Assembly: GCA_913061315.1 (NCBI GenBank) | Contig: CAJXUC010000002.1 | Span: 62,001 to 126,000, forward strand | DNA: 64,000 nt | Source: an uncultured Gammaproteobacteria bacterium | GTDB lineage: Bacteria; Pseudomonadota; Gammaproteobacteria; GCA-001735895 | Direction: 5' to 3' | Shown: one piece after another, positions 43,940-53,317 of the stretch | Layout of the letters: each line of letters starts with the position of its first letter | How positions within the stretch are numbered: position 1 is the stretch's first letter | Program-made: the position numbers and the translations under genes | The notes under the pieces: generated by a model | Seen by the model: the letters and a program-made list of their open reading frames with translations, nothing else | The model's database searches: none | Told to the model about the DNA's origin: nothing

Positions 43940-45504
43940 TCCGTTATACCCAAAACTTTTTGTACAACCTGACGATCACTAAAAGGCCGGTGCTCAACAC
44001 CCACTACTTGTTCTAGTTCATGTCCTTTTCCAGTAATGACGACCAAATCATCTGCGCTGGCTTCGGACAATGCATATTCAATAGCGGCCAAACGATCGTG
44101 AATTACGGTTGTTTTTTCCCGATTTGAAATGCCTGATAAAATTTCGGATACAATTTGTTTTGGTGATTCAGTACGAGGATTGTCGTCTGTAATGATCACC
44201 TTATCAGCCAATTGTTCGGCTACCCGCCCCATGCCCTCACGCTTTCCCTTGTCACGGTCACCACCACAACCAAAAACACACCAAATTTTTCCTGTTGTAT
44301 ATGCTCTACAAGAGTTCAAACATGCCTGTAATGCTTGCTCTGTATGTGCAAAATCAACGACTGCAACTGTGTCATTTAAGGTTCCTTTAAACCACTCCAT
44401 TCGACCTGGAATCGGTTTCAAGTCAGTAACTGCTAGCTGAATTTGCTCACCATCAAATCCAAGCCCAATTAAAGTTGAGATACAAGCTAAGGTATTCTCA
44501 ATATTAAAATGCCCAATTAATGCTGTATCAGCAAAAATTTTGCCTACGGAAGTCGCCACTTCAATGTGAAGTCCTCGATCAGTGACATTACTTTTTATCA
44601 GTCTAACTTCGACATCATTCGACTGACTCATTTGAAGGCCGGCTTGACTTGAAGTTCGAGACTTTACGGAGAAACGGATCAGTACTGATGCATCCACTTG
44701 TTCGCACAAACTTTGACCTAGCTCATCATTTACATTGACTACTTTTGCTAATAATTCAAAATCTTGAAATAACCGAGCCTTTGCTGCTCCATAGGCTTCT
44801 CGAGTGCCGTGATAGTCTAGGTGATCTCGACCTAAGTTGGTCAACACAGCAATATCAAAATGACAACCATTTACTCTGTGCTGAGCCAGTGCATGAGACG
44901 ATACTTCCATCACAACATATTCACACCGTTGCTCACGAAATTCGCTTAGGTAGGATTGCAATGTAAAAGCATCGGGTGTTGTGTGGCTAGTGGCTTGGCG
45001 TTTATTACCGACATCGTAGCCTAAGGTTCCAATACTCGCGGTTGCCTTATTGAGTTTCATCAAAGCCTGTGTCAGCAGATGAGTGACACTAGTCTTACCA
45101 TCGGTACCTGTAACTCCAATAATAGTTAGCGCCTTACTGGGTTCACCAAAAAACCGACTGGCAATTTCACCATTGATTTGATCAAGCTTATCAACACCAA
45201 TCCACTGTACTTCCATTAACTGGCTTTTTATTTGTTTACTCAGTAAATCAACTTGCTTTTGACTATATTGGTCCTGTGAATTGTACAGCACAGCAACGGC
45301 ACCAGTTTTGACAGCATCAATCGCAAAGTCAATACCATGGGTTGTAAGCCCTTGCAGGGCAACGAACAGAGAGCCAGGGATAACATGATGACTATTAATT
45401 GAAATACCCAATATATTGATATTTGGGACGGACTGAACTGTCTTAAACCCTAGCAATAGATCCGTTAGTGCCATGCCGACTGGTTTTGAATTTATTGTCA
45501 TCAT
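43936..45504 (-). CDS. murE: UDP-N-acetylmuramoyl-L-alanyl-D-glutamate--2,6-diaminopimelate ligase
   Basis: GVTGTDGKTSVTHLL, HTTPDAFTLQSYL, VSSHALAQHRV, TDDNPRTESP (mDAP-selective DNPR motif). Confidence 0.97.
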   Translation of the reverse strand: MMTINSKPVGMALTDLLLGFKTVQSVPNINILGISINSHHVIPGSLFVALQGLTTHGIDFAIDAVKTGAVAVLYNSQDQYSQKQVDLLSKQIKSQLMEVQWIGVDKLDQINGEIASRFFGEPSKALTIIGVTGTDGKTSVTHLLTQALMKLNKATASIGTLGYDVGNKRQATSHTTPDAFTLQSYLSEFREQRCEYVVMEVSSHALAQHRVNGCHFDIAVLTNLGRDHLDYHGTREAYGAAKARLFQDFELLAKVVNVNDELGQSLCEQVDASVLIRFSVKSRTSSQAGLQMSQSNDVEVRLIKSNVTDRGLHIEVATSVGKIFADTALIGHFNIENTLACISTLIGLGFDGEQIQLAVTDLKPIPGRMEWFKGTLNDTVAVVDFAHTEQALQACLNSCRAYTTGKIWCVFGCGGDRDKGKREGMGRVAEQLADKVIITDDNPRTESPKQIVSEILSGISNREKTTVIHDRLAAIEYALSEASADDLVVITGKGHELEQVVGVEHRPFSDRQVVQKVLGITE

Positions 45505-47228
45505 GCACCTTTCTCTGCATCGGCTATCTGCGCCCGCAATGAAGGAATATCGTCTGGTTTAACATCCAGAATACGTAAAGCATTACTCATCACTTCTTGA
45601 AATACTGGTGCTGCCACCTTGCCGCCGTAGTAACCATTTTGAGTTGGCTCATCCACTATGACAGCCATAACTAACCGAGGGTCACTAATTGGAGCAACAC
45701 CTGCAAAAACAGAGAAATAGTTATCTTCATCATAACCACCGACTGTGGACTTTTTTGTTGTTCCCGTTTTGCCACCGATTCGATAACCCGCTATAGCGGC
45801 TAATTGTGCTGTGCCTTTTGGGCCAACAACCTCCTCCATCATTTCCAGGACCATTTTGGCTGTTTTGGACGACATGACATGTCGCTCAACCTGATTTTCA
45901 ACTTTTTTCCCCGGCTCCTTACGGATCAGACTCACATCAACGTGCTGCCCCTGATTGGCGATCATCGCGTAAGCTCTGGCTAATTGGGTAATGGACACAG
46001 ATACACCGTAGCCATAACCCATAATCGCGTGATCAAGTTTTTGCCAATCTGAAAAGTGCCGAAAGTAGCCTGAGGACTCACCAGGAAAAATCACCCCTGG
46101 TGGCTTTCCAAAACCGTAGTCACTAAATGACCTCCAAAGCTCCTCATCTTTCATTGACAGGGCAATGCGTGATGCTCCCACATTACTCGATTTACGCAGA
46201 ATACCGGCTAGATCTAAAGGTCCATAGTTTCTATAATCTTTAATTGGATGACCACTCACTGTGTACCAACCCGGTGAGGTATCAATAATACTTTTTTGGT
46301 TATAAAGACCCTTGTCAATAGCCGCCGCAAATGTAAAGGGTTTAATTGTTGAACCTGGTTCAAAAACATCGGTTAAAGCACGATTTCGACGATTTCCTGA
46401 AGTCTTTTGTTTCGCCTGATTTGGGTTATAAGATGGCTGATTGACCATCGCCAATACTTCGCCTGTTCTGGCATCGAGCAACACTGCACTACCTGATTTA
46501 GCGGCATGATAATTAATCGCTCGAGCCAAACTACGATACGCGATGTACTGCAAGCGCATATCAATACTTGAATAGATATCCTTACCCGATTGAGCCGCTT
46601 TTACCTGATTAATCTCTTCTATTACCGCGCCCTTTCGATTGCGAATAACTCGGCGTGCACCTGCCTCAGCTTTCAACCAGTTGTCGTAAACCTTCTCAAG
46701 CCCTTCAATGCCATTATCATCGATATCAGTAAACCCAACGAGATGTCCAACCACCTCACCAGCAGGATAGTAACGGTGATATTCTCGTTGAATATAAACG
46801 CCATCAACATTATCTGACACCCGGCTGGCTAATTCAGGTTCAATTTGTCGTTTAAGATAAACAAACTCCTTGTTGGCTTTTCGCTTTAAAGTATCAACAG
46901 TCTCACTGTAGTTCATTGATAATTGCTGAGTTACTTTTTTTAGTGCTGGCAAGTTCTGTAGTATTTCTGATGGATTGACCCAGACAGAATCAACCGGAGT
47001 GCTAATGGCTAATGGGGTACCATATCGATCAAGAATTGCTCCACGATAAGCTGGAGTTTCGATAGTACGAATTTGACGCTGGCCCCCTTGACTAGCGAGA
47101 AACTCTTTTTCGACAATTTGTAAATATAGTGCACGCCCAACTAGTCCAGTCATAAGGCATAGCAGAACAAATAATACGAGGTAATGTCTACCACCAAAAA
47201 AAACAGGCTGACCTTTAGTTTCATTCAC
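45501..47228 (-). CDS. ftsI: Peptidoglycan transpeptidase FtsI (PBP3)
   Basis: FEPGSTIKPFTFAAA (SxxK), RKSSNVGASRIAL (SxN), GGKTGTTKK (KTGT); N-terminal TM. Confidence 0.97.
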   Translation of the reverse strand: MNETKGQPVFFGGRHYLVLFVLLCLMTGLVGRALYLQIVEKEFLASQGGQRQIRTIETPAYRGAILDRYGTPLAISTPVDSVWVNPSEILQNLPALKKVTQQLSMNYSETVDTLKRKANKEFVYLKRQIEPELASRVSDNVDGVYIQREYHRYYPAGEVVGHLVGFTDIDDNGIEGLEKVYDNWLKAEAGARRVIRNRKGAVIEEINQVKAAQSGKDIYSSIDMRLQYIAYRSLARAINYHAAKSGSAVLLDARTGEVLAMVNQPSYNPNQAKQKTSGNRRNRALTDVFEPGSTIKPFTFAAAIDKGLYNQKSIIDTSPGWYTVSGHPIKDYRNYGPLDLAGILRKSSNVGASRIALSMKDEELWRSFSDYGFGKPPGVIFPGESSGYFRHFSDWQKLDHAIMGYGYGVSVSITQLARAYAMIANQGQHVDVSLIRKEPGKKVENQVERHVMSSKTAKMVLEMMEEVVGPKGTAQLAAIAGYRIGGKTGTTKKSTVGGYDEDNYFSVFAGVAPISDPRLVMAVIVDEPTQNGYYGGKVAAPVFQEVMSNALRILDVKPDDIPSLRAQIADAEKGA

Positions 47229-47488
47229 GGCAGTCGCACCAATTGGATGGTTTTAGGCAATTTCATCTTTAAAGTTTTGCGAGCATGTGATTCAACATTA
47301 CTGTGAGTGGCAAGCGTACTGTTCTGTAACTGTAATTGGCCCCATTCAATGATTTCCTGATCTTGCTTTTTTTGAACATTCCTTAGCTCAGAAAACAAAA
47401 CTCGACTTTCATGTTTCACATAAATCACCGACAGTGCACTGCCGATAACAAAAGCCAACAGCAGCAAAACCCCATATACCCCGGGCAT
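47225..47488 (-). CDS. ftsL: Cell division protein FtsL
   Basis: Small bitopic coiled-coil protein between rsmH and ftsI. Confidence 0.9.
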   Translation of the reverse strand: MPGVYGVLLLLAFVIGSALSVIYVKHESRVLFSELRNVQKKQDQEIIEWGQLQLQNSTLATHSNVESHARKTLKMKLPKTIQLVRLP

Positions 47489-48432
47489 TAGGCCGTTCTC
47501 TCAGCGACGCGTAAGACTGCGCTTCTCGATCTTGGGTTGCCCTTGAGCTCACTAGCACAAGCCTTAATTGCCTTACCGATCAATGAAAACCGAATATTCG
47601 ACTCTATTTCACTGTCCCGAACCGGCAAGCCTCGTGGTATTTGAGGTCTTGTACTGTGTTTTTTAAAGAACCTTTTAACGACTCTGTCCTCTAATGAGTG
47701 GAAGCTAATAACCTGCAACCGACCCCCAATTGTTAAAACATCAAAAATTGACTCCAGTACATTATGGATGTGCTCTAACTCTTGATTGATATGGATACGA
47801 ATCGCCTGGAAACTGCGGGTTGCAGGATGTTTATGGTTTTTCCCCTTAGGAATGCAAGCACTGATTAGCGCTGCTAAAGTAGACGTGTCATCAACACAAC
47901 CCTCCTCCCTTGCTTCGATAATCCGCTTTGCTATACGTCGCGATCCGCGCTCCTCTCCATACTCCCAAAGTACTCGAGCAATTTCAGCCTCTTCAGCTTG
48001 AGCCAACCATTCACTGGCAGACTGCCCTTGTTCTGGATTCATACGCATATCGAGCGGACCGTTTCGCTGAAAGCTGAACCCACGTTCAGCATCATCTAGT
48101 TGCGGTGAAGAAACACCCAAATCAAGCAGTACCCCATCGACTAGCTGCGCCATGCCCAGATCGGCAATATGCAAACTGAGATTTTCATAGTCATCGTGCA
48201 GTATCGTCACTCGGCTATCTGCACTCAGCAAACTATTGGCCTGCTTGATTGCATCAGGATCTTTGTCCATAACAATAAGTCTGCCATTTGCTCCCAACTG
48301 AGCCAAAATAGAACTTGCGTGACCTCCTCTCCCATAAGTACCGTCAACGTAACAGCCATCCGGCTTGATATTCATATGCTGCAATACTTCGGCGTGAAGC
48401 ACTGGCGCATGTTTGAATTGCGCGGTGTTCAT
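47488..48432 (-). CDS. rsmH: 16S rRNA (cytosine(1402)-N(4))-methyltransferase RsmH
   Basis: HAPVLHAEVLQHM, DGTYGRGGHASSIL, GVLLDLGVSSPQLDDAERGFSF, TRSFQAIRIHINQELE, ISFHSLEDRVVKRFF. Confidence 0.98.
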   Translation of the reverse strand: MNTAQFKHAPVLHAEVLQHMNIKPDGCYVDGTYGRGGHASSILAQLGANGRLIVMDKDPDAIKQANSLLSADSRVTILHDDYENLSLHIADLGMAQLVDGVLLDLGVSSPQLDDAERGFSFQRNGPLDMRMNPEQGQSASEWLAQAEEAEIARVLWEYGEERGSRRIAKRIIEAREEGCVDDTSTLAALISACIPKGKNHKHPATRSFQAIRIHINQELEHIHNVLESIFDVLTIGGRLQVISFHSLEDRVVKRFFKKHSTRPQIPRGLPVRDSEIESNIRFSLIGKAIKACASELKGNPRSRSAVLRVAERTA

Positions 48433-48887
48433 AGAGTTAACTCAGCTAAAGCCGCTGGCAATTCACCATCAGTTTTATCATTCAACCACTCATCACGACA
48501 TTTATTCCATATCGCGTCATCCCATAATTCAAACTTTTTGCCTTGGCCAATCATCACTACTTTTTTACCCAGTTGGGCGTAATCACGTAACGGAGTAGCA
48601 ATCATCATTCGGCCGTTCGCATCGATCTCTACATCAGTAGCATGACCAATTAAAAGTCGCTGAATGCGACGAGTTGTAGGGTTGAAACTGGGAAGGGCTT
48701 CAATCTTTTCTTCAATTAACTCCCACTCATTAAGCGGATAAATCAATAAGCATGGCTGCTCAGTGTCGATTGTTATAATCAGCTCATTTTGACAAATTTC
48801 AGACAGCGGATCACGATAACGCGCAGGCAATACTATTCTGCCTTTTGCATCTAATGATAAATTGGATACTCCTCTGAATTTTCGCAC
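48429..48887 (-). CDS. mraZ: Transcriptional regulator MraZ
   Basis: GTG start at 48887: (M)RKFRGVSNLSLDAKGRIVLPARYRD...; two SpoVT-AbrB-like halves (EIDANGRMMIATPLRDYA). Confidence 0.95.
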   Translation of the reverse strand: MRKFRGVSNLSLDAKGRIVLPARYRDPLSEICQNELIITIDTEQPCLLIYPLNEWELIEEKIEALPSFNPTTRRIQRLLIGHATDVEIDANGRMMIATPLRDYAQLGKKVVMIGQGKKFELWDDAIWNKCRDEWLNDKTDGELPAALAELTL

Positions 48888-48899
48888 GTTTAGCCCAGT

Positions 48900-48939
48900 T
48901 GCGTGACACGAAATGACACAATTAACCACTTCTAGACAC
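48900..48939 (-). promoter_or_regulatory. Four tandem GTG boxes at 10-bp period upstream of mraZ (candidate MraZ operator)
   Basis: Minus strand: GTGTCTAGAA GTGGTTAATT GTGTCATTTC GTGTCACGCA, ending 12 nt before the mraZ GTG start. Confidence 0.7.
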
Positions 48940-49135
48940 AATATGGCTTAATTTCGACTTAAGTCAAGTGAATTCAGACTGGTTAAACAGGCTTTTTTCC
49001 TAACAACGTCAATCACTTAGAGAAATTTATTCGCTAGGAAATGATATAAGTATATAAAACGAAAGGTTATTGAAACAACTTAATGTAAAACCTTAAGAGT
49101 GTTTTATTTCTTCGATGATTTTTATTATACGGAGG

Positions 49136-49176
49136 CAGTTCAGGTTTATTTATCAATTACAAATAAACCTGAACTG
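49136..49176. repeat. 16-bp perfect inverted repeat just downstream of rnpB (possible terminator or processing hairpin)
   Basis: CAGTTCAGGTTTATTT-ATCAATTAC-AAATAAACCTGAACTG. Confidence 0.75.
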
Positions 49177-49186
49177 GGAAAAGTTA

Positions 49187-49550
<364 letters not shown>

Positions 49551-49556
49551 GGCGGG

Positions 49557-49562
49557 ATCATA
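49557..49562 (-). promoter_or_regulatory. Candidate -10 element for rnpB
   Basis: TATGAT on the minus strand just upstream of the inferred rnpB 5' end. Confidence 0.4.
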
Positions 49563-50249
49563 CCCGAAAGCCCAGAAAATAGTTGATTATTTTCTTGGCT
49601 ATAACCTAAAGTCCAATACTGACTGATTAGAACTCGCTGGCTGGGGCTTTTTAAGTATGTTGTTTAAATTAGCAGTAACTTCAGAAGGGTGACACTAGGA
49701 ATACTTATGGTAAGCCAAAGACTTTAATAAAGTGAATTGTTCATCGATTTAAAGAAATAGTGCAATAACCAGCAGAACATGTTTTCGCTCTTCTGAGTAG
49801 AACCAAGTTGTCCAGACACTTTCTACCGACCATCGATCACCACATAATGATTAAAACGCTTGCGCATCAACTAGTGATACACCCGAGATATAGCCCGGCG
49901 CACTAGTCATTACGCTAAGTAAATTCTCAAGCGCCTTTTCATAATGAGATTCAAGGCCTTCGGTAATAACACGTCAATAATTACTTTAGCCATTATAAAA
50001 TTACTTGACCTCGTAATAGGAAATTAATAAGCCAATTAGCCTCTAATTCCAACCTTTAATTACTATCCTCAAACCGGCTACTATTAAGTTAACCAGGGCT
50101 GCAATAAACAAACTGCTTGAATTGACTATTCGAGTTTAATCGCTCCCACCAAAACTTCATGTTCCATATTACTAAATATTATGACTGTGAACGAATGACA
50201 ACTAGAGATATAATAAAATTTGAAAGATAAAAACCATGAGGAATATTCA

Positions 50250-52067
50250 ATGAGTTGGCAACAAAAAATACTAAGAGTCAATTTAACTACTGGCTGTTGC
50301 AACATCGAACCATTGAATATGACGTGGGCTAATGAATATTTGGGGCAACGCGGACTTGGCAGCAAATATCTGCTCGAGGAAATGGATCCTGCCGTCGATG
50401 CGCTATCTGTTGAGAATAAACTCGTTATTGCTACAGGCCCTTTGACTGGCACCATGGCTTCAACGGGTGGCCGCTGGTCAGTCATCACCAAAGGCCCATT
50501 AACCGATGCGATTGCCTGTTCCAACTCAGGAGGTAAGTTTGGCGCCGAACTCAAGCTAGCAGGTTATGATTTAGTCATTATTGAAGGCAAGTCTGAAAAG
50601 GCGGTTTATCTGCATATCGAGAACGAAAAGGTAGAACTTTGCGATGCGAGTGAAGTTTGGGGTAAAACTGTTTGGGAAACTGAAGGCCTTCTTCAAAAAA
50701 AATATAGCGACCCTTTAATGCGCTTTGCCTCTATCGGTCAGGCCGGTGAAAACCTATGCCGTTATGCCTGTATTGTAAACGACTTGCACCGAGCAGCAGG
50801 CCGCTCAGGCGTGGGAGCCGTCATGGGTTCAAAGAACCTAAAAACAATCGCTGTCCGTGGCACAGTAGGCGTAAAGAACGCCAACCCTGAACATTTTATG
50901 AAAACAGTGAATGCCGTTAATAACCGGATGAATGATCGTGAAGGCATGTCACGCGATGGCACGCTGGATATGATTGACGTCACTAACAGTATTGGTAGTT
51001 TACCCACGCGTAATAACCGACAGGTAAGATTTGAAGGCACTGAAAAGCTCAATCCAAGTGCAATGCAAACGCCCAATGAAAATGGTCATACTAACTTGAT
51101 TACAAACGGTGCTTGCTTTGGCTGCACAATTGGTTGTGGTCGAATTTGCAAAATAGACCCAACTCACTTTTCAGTTAAGGATAAACCACAATACCACAAA
51201 GCCTCTGGCGGTCTGGAATATGAGTCTGCCTATGCATTGGGTGCTGCCTGTGGTGTCGATGATATCGATGCCGCTACTTATGCTGGATTCCTCTGTAATG
51301 AATATGGCATGGATCCTATTTCTCTCGGTGGCTCTATTGCTGCGGCAATGGAATTGTTTGACATTGGCGCTATTACCGAAAAGCACACAGGTGGCATCAA
51401 ACTGGAATTTGGCTCAGCACAAGCATTAGTGACTATTTCAGAAATGACGGCTCGTAGCGAAGGCTTTGGTCAAGATATTGCGATGGGTTCAAAAAGGCTC
51501 ACCCAAAAGTATGGCCATCCTGATTTGTCTATGTCAGTTAAAGGCCAGGAGTTTGCGGGTTACGATGGTCGTAGCATGCAAGGTATGGGCCTTGCTTACG
51601 CAACCAACAATCGGGGTGCCTGTCACATGCGCGCAGACCCTTATGAAAGTGACTTTAATACGACTGAGATCGAAGGTAAAGCAGCAATAGTTAAGAATTC
51701 ACAGGATGAAATTTCTTTCATTGACTCTAGTGGTTTATGCCTGTTTCCGGGTGGCTGTGGTTGGACTTTGAGCGATTATCTCGAGTTGGTTGACGGTGCT
51801 TGTGAGGGCACCTGGGACATGGATAGACTGAAGCAAACCGGAGAGCGTATTTGGAATTTAGAACGTCAGTTCAATTTACTGGCTGGACTTAGCAAGGCTG
51901 ACGATACCCTGCCCAAACGCATACTTGAAGAGCCGGCCGAAGTGGGAATAGGAAAGGGCCTCGTGTGCCGTCTTGGAGAAATGCTACCTGAGTATTACGA
52001 ACTTCGCGGTTGGGATGAAGAGGGGCGCCCGAAAGCTGACACACTGGCTCGTCTTGGACTAAATTGA
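50250..52067 (+). CDS. Aldehyde:ferredoxin oxidoreductase-family (tungsten/molybdo-pterin) enzyme
   Basis: LRVNLTTGCCNIEPLN, YLGQRGLGSKYLLEEM, ATGPLTGTMASTGGRWSVITKGPLT, CFGCTIGCGRIC (Fe-S), GLCLFPGGC. ATG at 50250. Confidence 0.9.
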   Translation: MSWQQKILRVNLTTGCCNIEPLNMTWANEYLGQRGLGSKYLLEEMDPAVDALSVENKLVIATGPLTGTMASTGGRWSVITKGPLTDAIACSNSGGKFGAELKLAGYDLVIIEGKSEKAVYLHIENEKVELCDASEVWGKTVWETEGLLQKKYSDPLMRFASIGQAGENLCRYACIVNDLHRAAGRSGVGAVMGSKNLKTIAVRGTVGVKNANPEHFMKTVNAVNNRMNDREGMSRDGTLDMIDVTNSIGSLPTRNNRQVRFEGTEKLNPSAMQTPNENGHTNLITNGACFGCTIGCGRICKIDPTHFSVKDKPQYHKASGGLEYESAYALGAACGVDDIDAATYAGFLCNEYGMDPISLGGSIAAAMELFDIGAITEKHTGGIKLEFGSAQALVTISEMTARSEGFGQDIAMGSKRLTQKYGHPDLSMSVKGQEFAGYDGRSMQGMGLAYATNNRGACHMRADPYESDFNTTEIEGKAAIVKNSQDEISFIDSSGLCLFPGGCGWTLSDYLELVDGACEGTWDMDRLKQTGERIWNLERQFNLLAGLSKADDTLPKRILEEPAEVGIGKGLVCRLGEMLPEYYELRGWDEEGRPKADTLARLGLN

Positions 52068-52134
52068 TATCGACTTTTTTGGAATGAACCCAATCAAAAT
52101 GAACACAAATCAAGCCGCTTTAAATAAATAAGAA

Positions 52135-52386
52135 ATGCAGATAACGATTAAGGTCTTTGGTAAATTACGCCACTATATGCCAGCAGGTAGAAGCGCTGGC
52201 AATTACCTCCTTAATTTCAAATTGGGGGAGACCTTAGAGCAGTTACTCAAAAAACTTCCGCTCCCCAAAGACAGGCCTTATCTGGTACTGCACAACGACA
52301 ACAAAATAGACCTCGATCAACTTTCATTAACACCCATTAGTGAAAACGATGAAATCATAGTGTTAGCCCCAGTTAAAGGCGGTTGA
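52135..52386 (+). CDS. MoaD/ThiS-family sulfur carrier-like protein
   Basis: 83 aa beta-grasp-like protein ending in VLAPVKGG. Confidence 0.8.
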   Translation: MQITIKVFGKLRHYMPAGRSAGNYLLNFKLGETLEQLLKKLPLPKDRPYLVLHNDNKIDLDQLSLTPISENDEIIVLAPVKGG

Positions 52387-52398
52387 TAGCCAAGGAAC

Positions 52399-53241
52399 TT
52401 AAGAAATCAGCTCGTTTAACTGCAACGCCTGTTGATAAATATCGTTCTTCTTTTTGCCACTAATACGGGTTGATATTTGAACCGCTTTTTTGAGTGGAAG
52501 ATCTTCCAACAAGAGCTTCAAAATCTCAACATCTTCGTCACTTAAGCTGTTTTCGCTGATGGTGACTGGATTATCAATTAATACCACGAACTCACCTTTT
52601 TTTAATACAGGCTCTTGTTGCATTAGAAACAGAATTTCGGATGGTGTGCCTGACAAAAAACGTTCAAAGCTCTTGGTCAATTCTTTAGCAACGACAATAT
52701 GGCTGTCACCAAATAGTTCACAAAGCTGCTCAAGCAGACGCTCGATTCGATGAGTCGATTCAAGAAAAATCAAGGTGCCATTTTGTTGCTTTATAGCACT
52801 GAGCTTCGACAGCCTTTCCGAATTCTTTTGTGATAGAAAGCCATAAAAAGTGAATGGGGCGGTAGGCATTCCAGCAGCACTTAATGCAGCCATAATACTA
52901 CTGGCACCCGGGATAGGGCTAACCCGCAGACCCGCATCTTGGACAGCTTTGACTAATGGGTAACCTGGATCCGAAATCAGAGGCGTACCCGCATCAGAAA
53001 TTAAAGCGATATTGCTACCCTGCCTTAGGTCCTCGATGATACTGTCGATCCTATCCCTTTCATTGTGCTCATGAAGTGAAATCAATTTATTGCGAATGCC
53101 GAGGTGATTTAAAAGCCGAATGCTATGTCGAGTATCCTCAGCTGCAATAACGTCAACCTGCTTTAATATTTCGATAGCACGTAAGCTAATATCATCCAGA
53201 TTTCCAATAGGGGTTGCTACAATATAAAGTACGCCAGTCAT
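52399..53241 (-). CDS. rsmI: 16S rRNA (cytidine(1402)-2'-O)-methyltransferase RsmI
   Basis: LYIVATPIGNLDDISLRAIEIL, AEDTRHS, LISDAGTPLISDPGYPLV, PGASSIMAAL. Confidence 0.96.
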   Translation of the reverse strand: MTGVLYIVATPIGNLDDISLRAIEILKQVDVIAAEDTRHSIRLLNHLGIRNKLISLHEHNERDRIDSIIEDLRQGSNIALISDAGTPLISDPGYPLVKAVQDAGLRVSPIPGASSIMAALSAAGMPTAPFTFYGFLSQKNSERLSKLSAIKQQNGTLIFLESTHRIERLLEQLCELFGDSHIVVAKELTKSFERFLSGTPSEILFLMQQEPVLKKGEFVVLIDNPVTISENSLSDEDVEILKLLLEDLPLKKAVQISTRISGKKKNDIYQQALQLNELIS

Positions 53242-53317
53242 GCGAAAGAGTGTACACTAATATCTAATTTAAACTTACTTCGCACTACACCTTTACTCCT
53301 CAAGCGGCAGTCAATCG

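Noticed and set aside
48888-48941. N-terminal extension of MraZ (MCLEVVNCVISCHATGLN)
   Set aside because: Family N-terminus begins at RKFRG with GTG 48887; the extension is the operator-like repeat region.
50126-50554. 142-aa minus strand ORF overlapping the AOR 5' end
   Set aside because: Mostly antisense to the AOR coding region; low-complexity Ser/Pro-rich translation.
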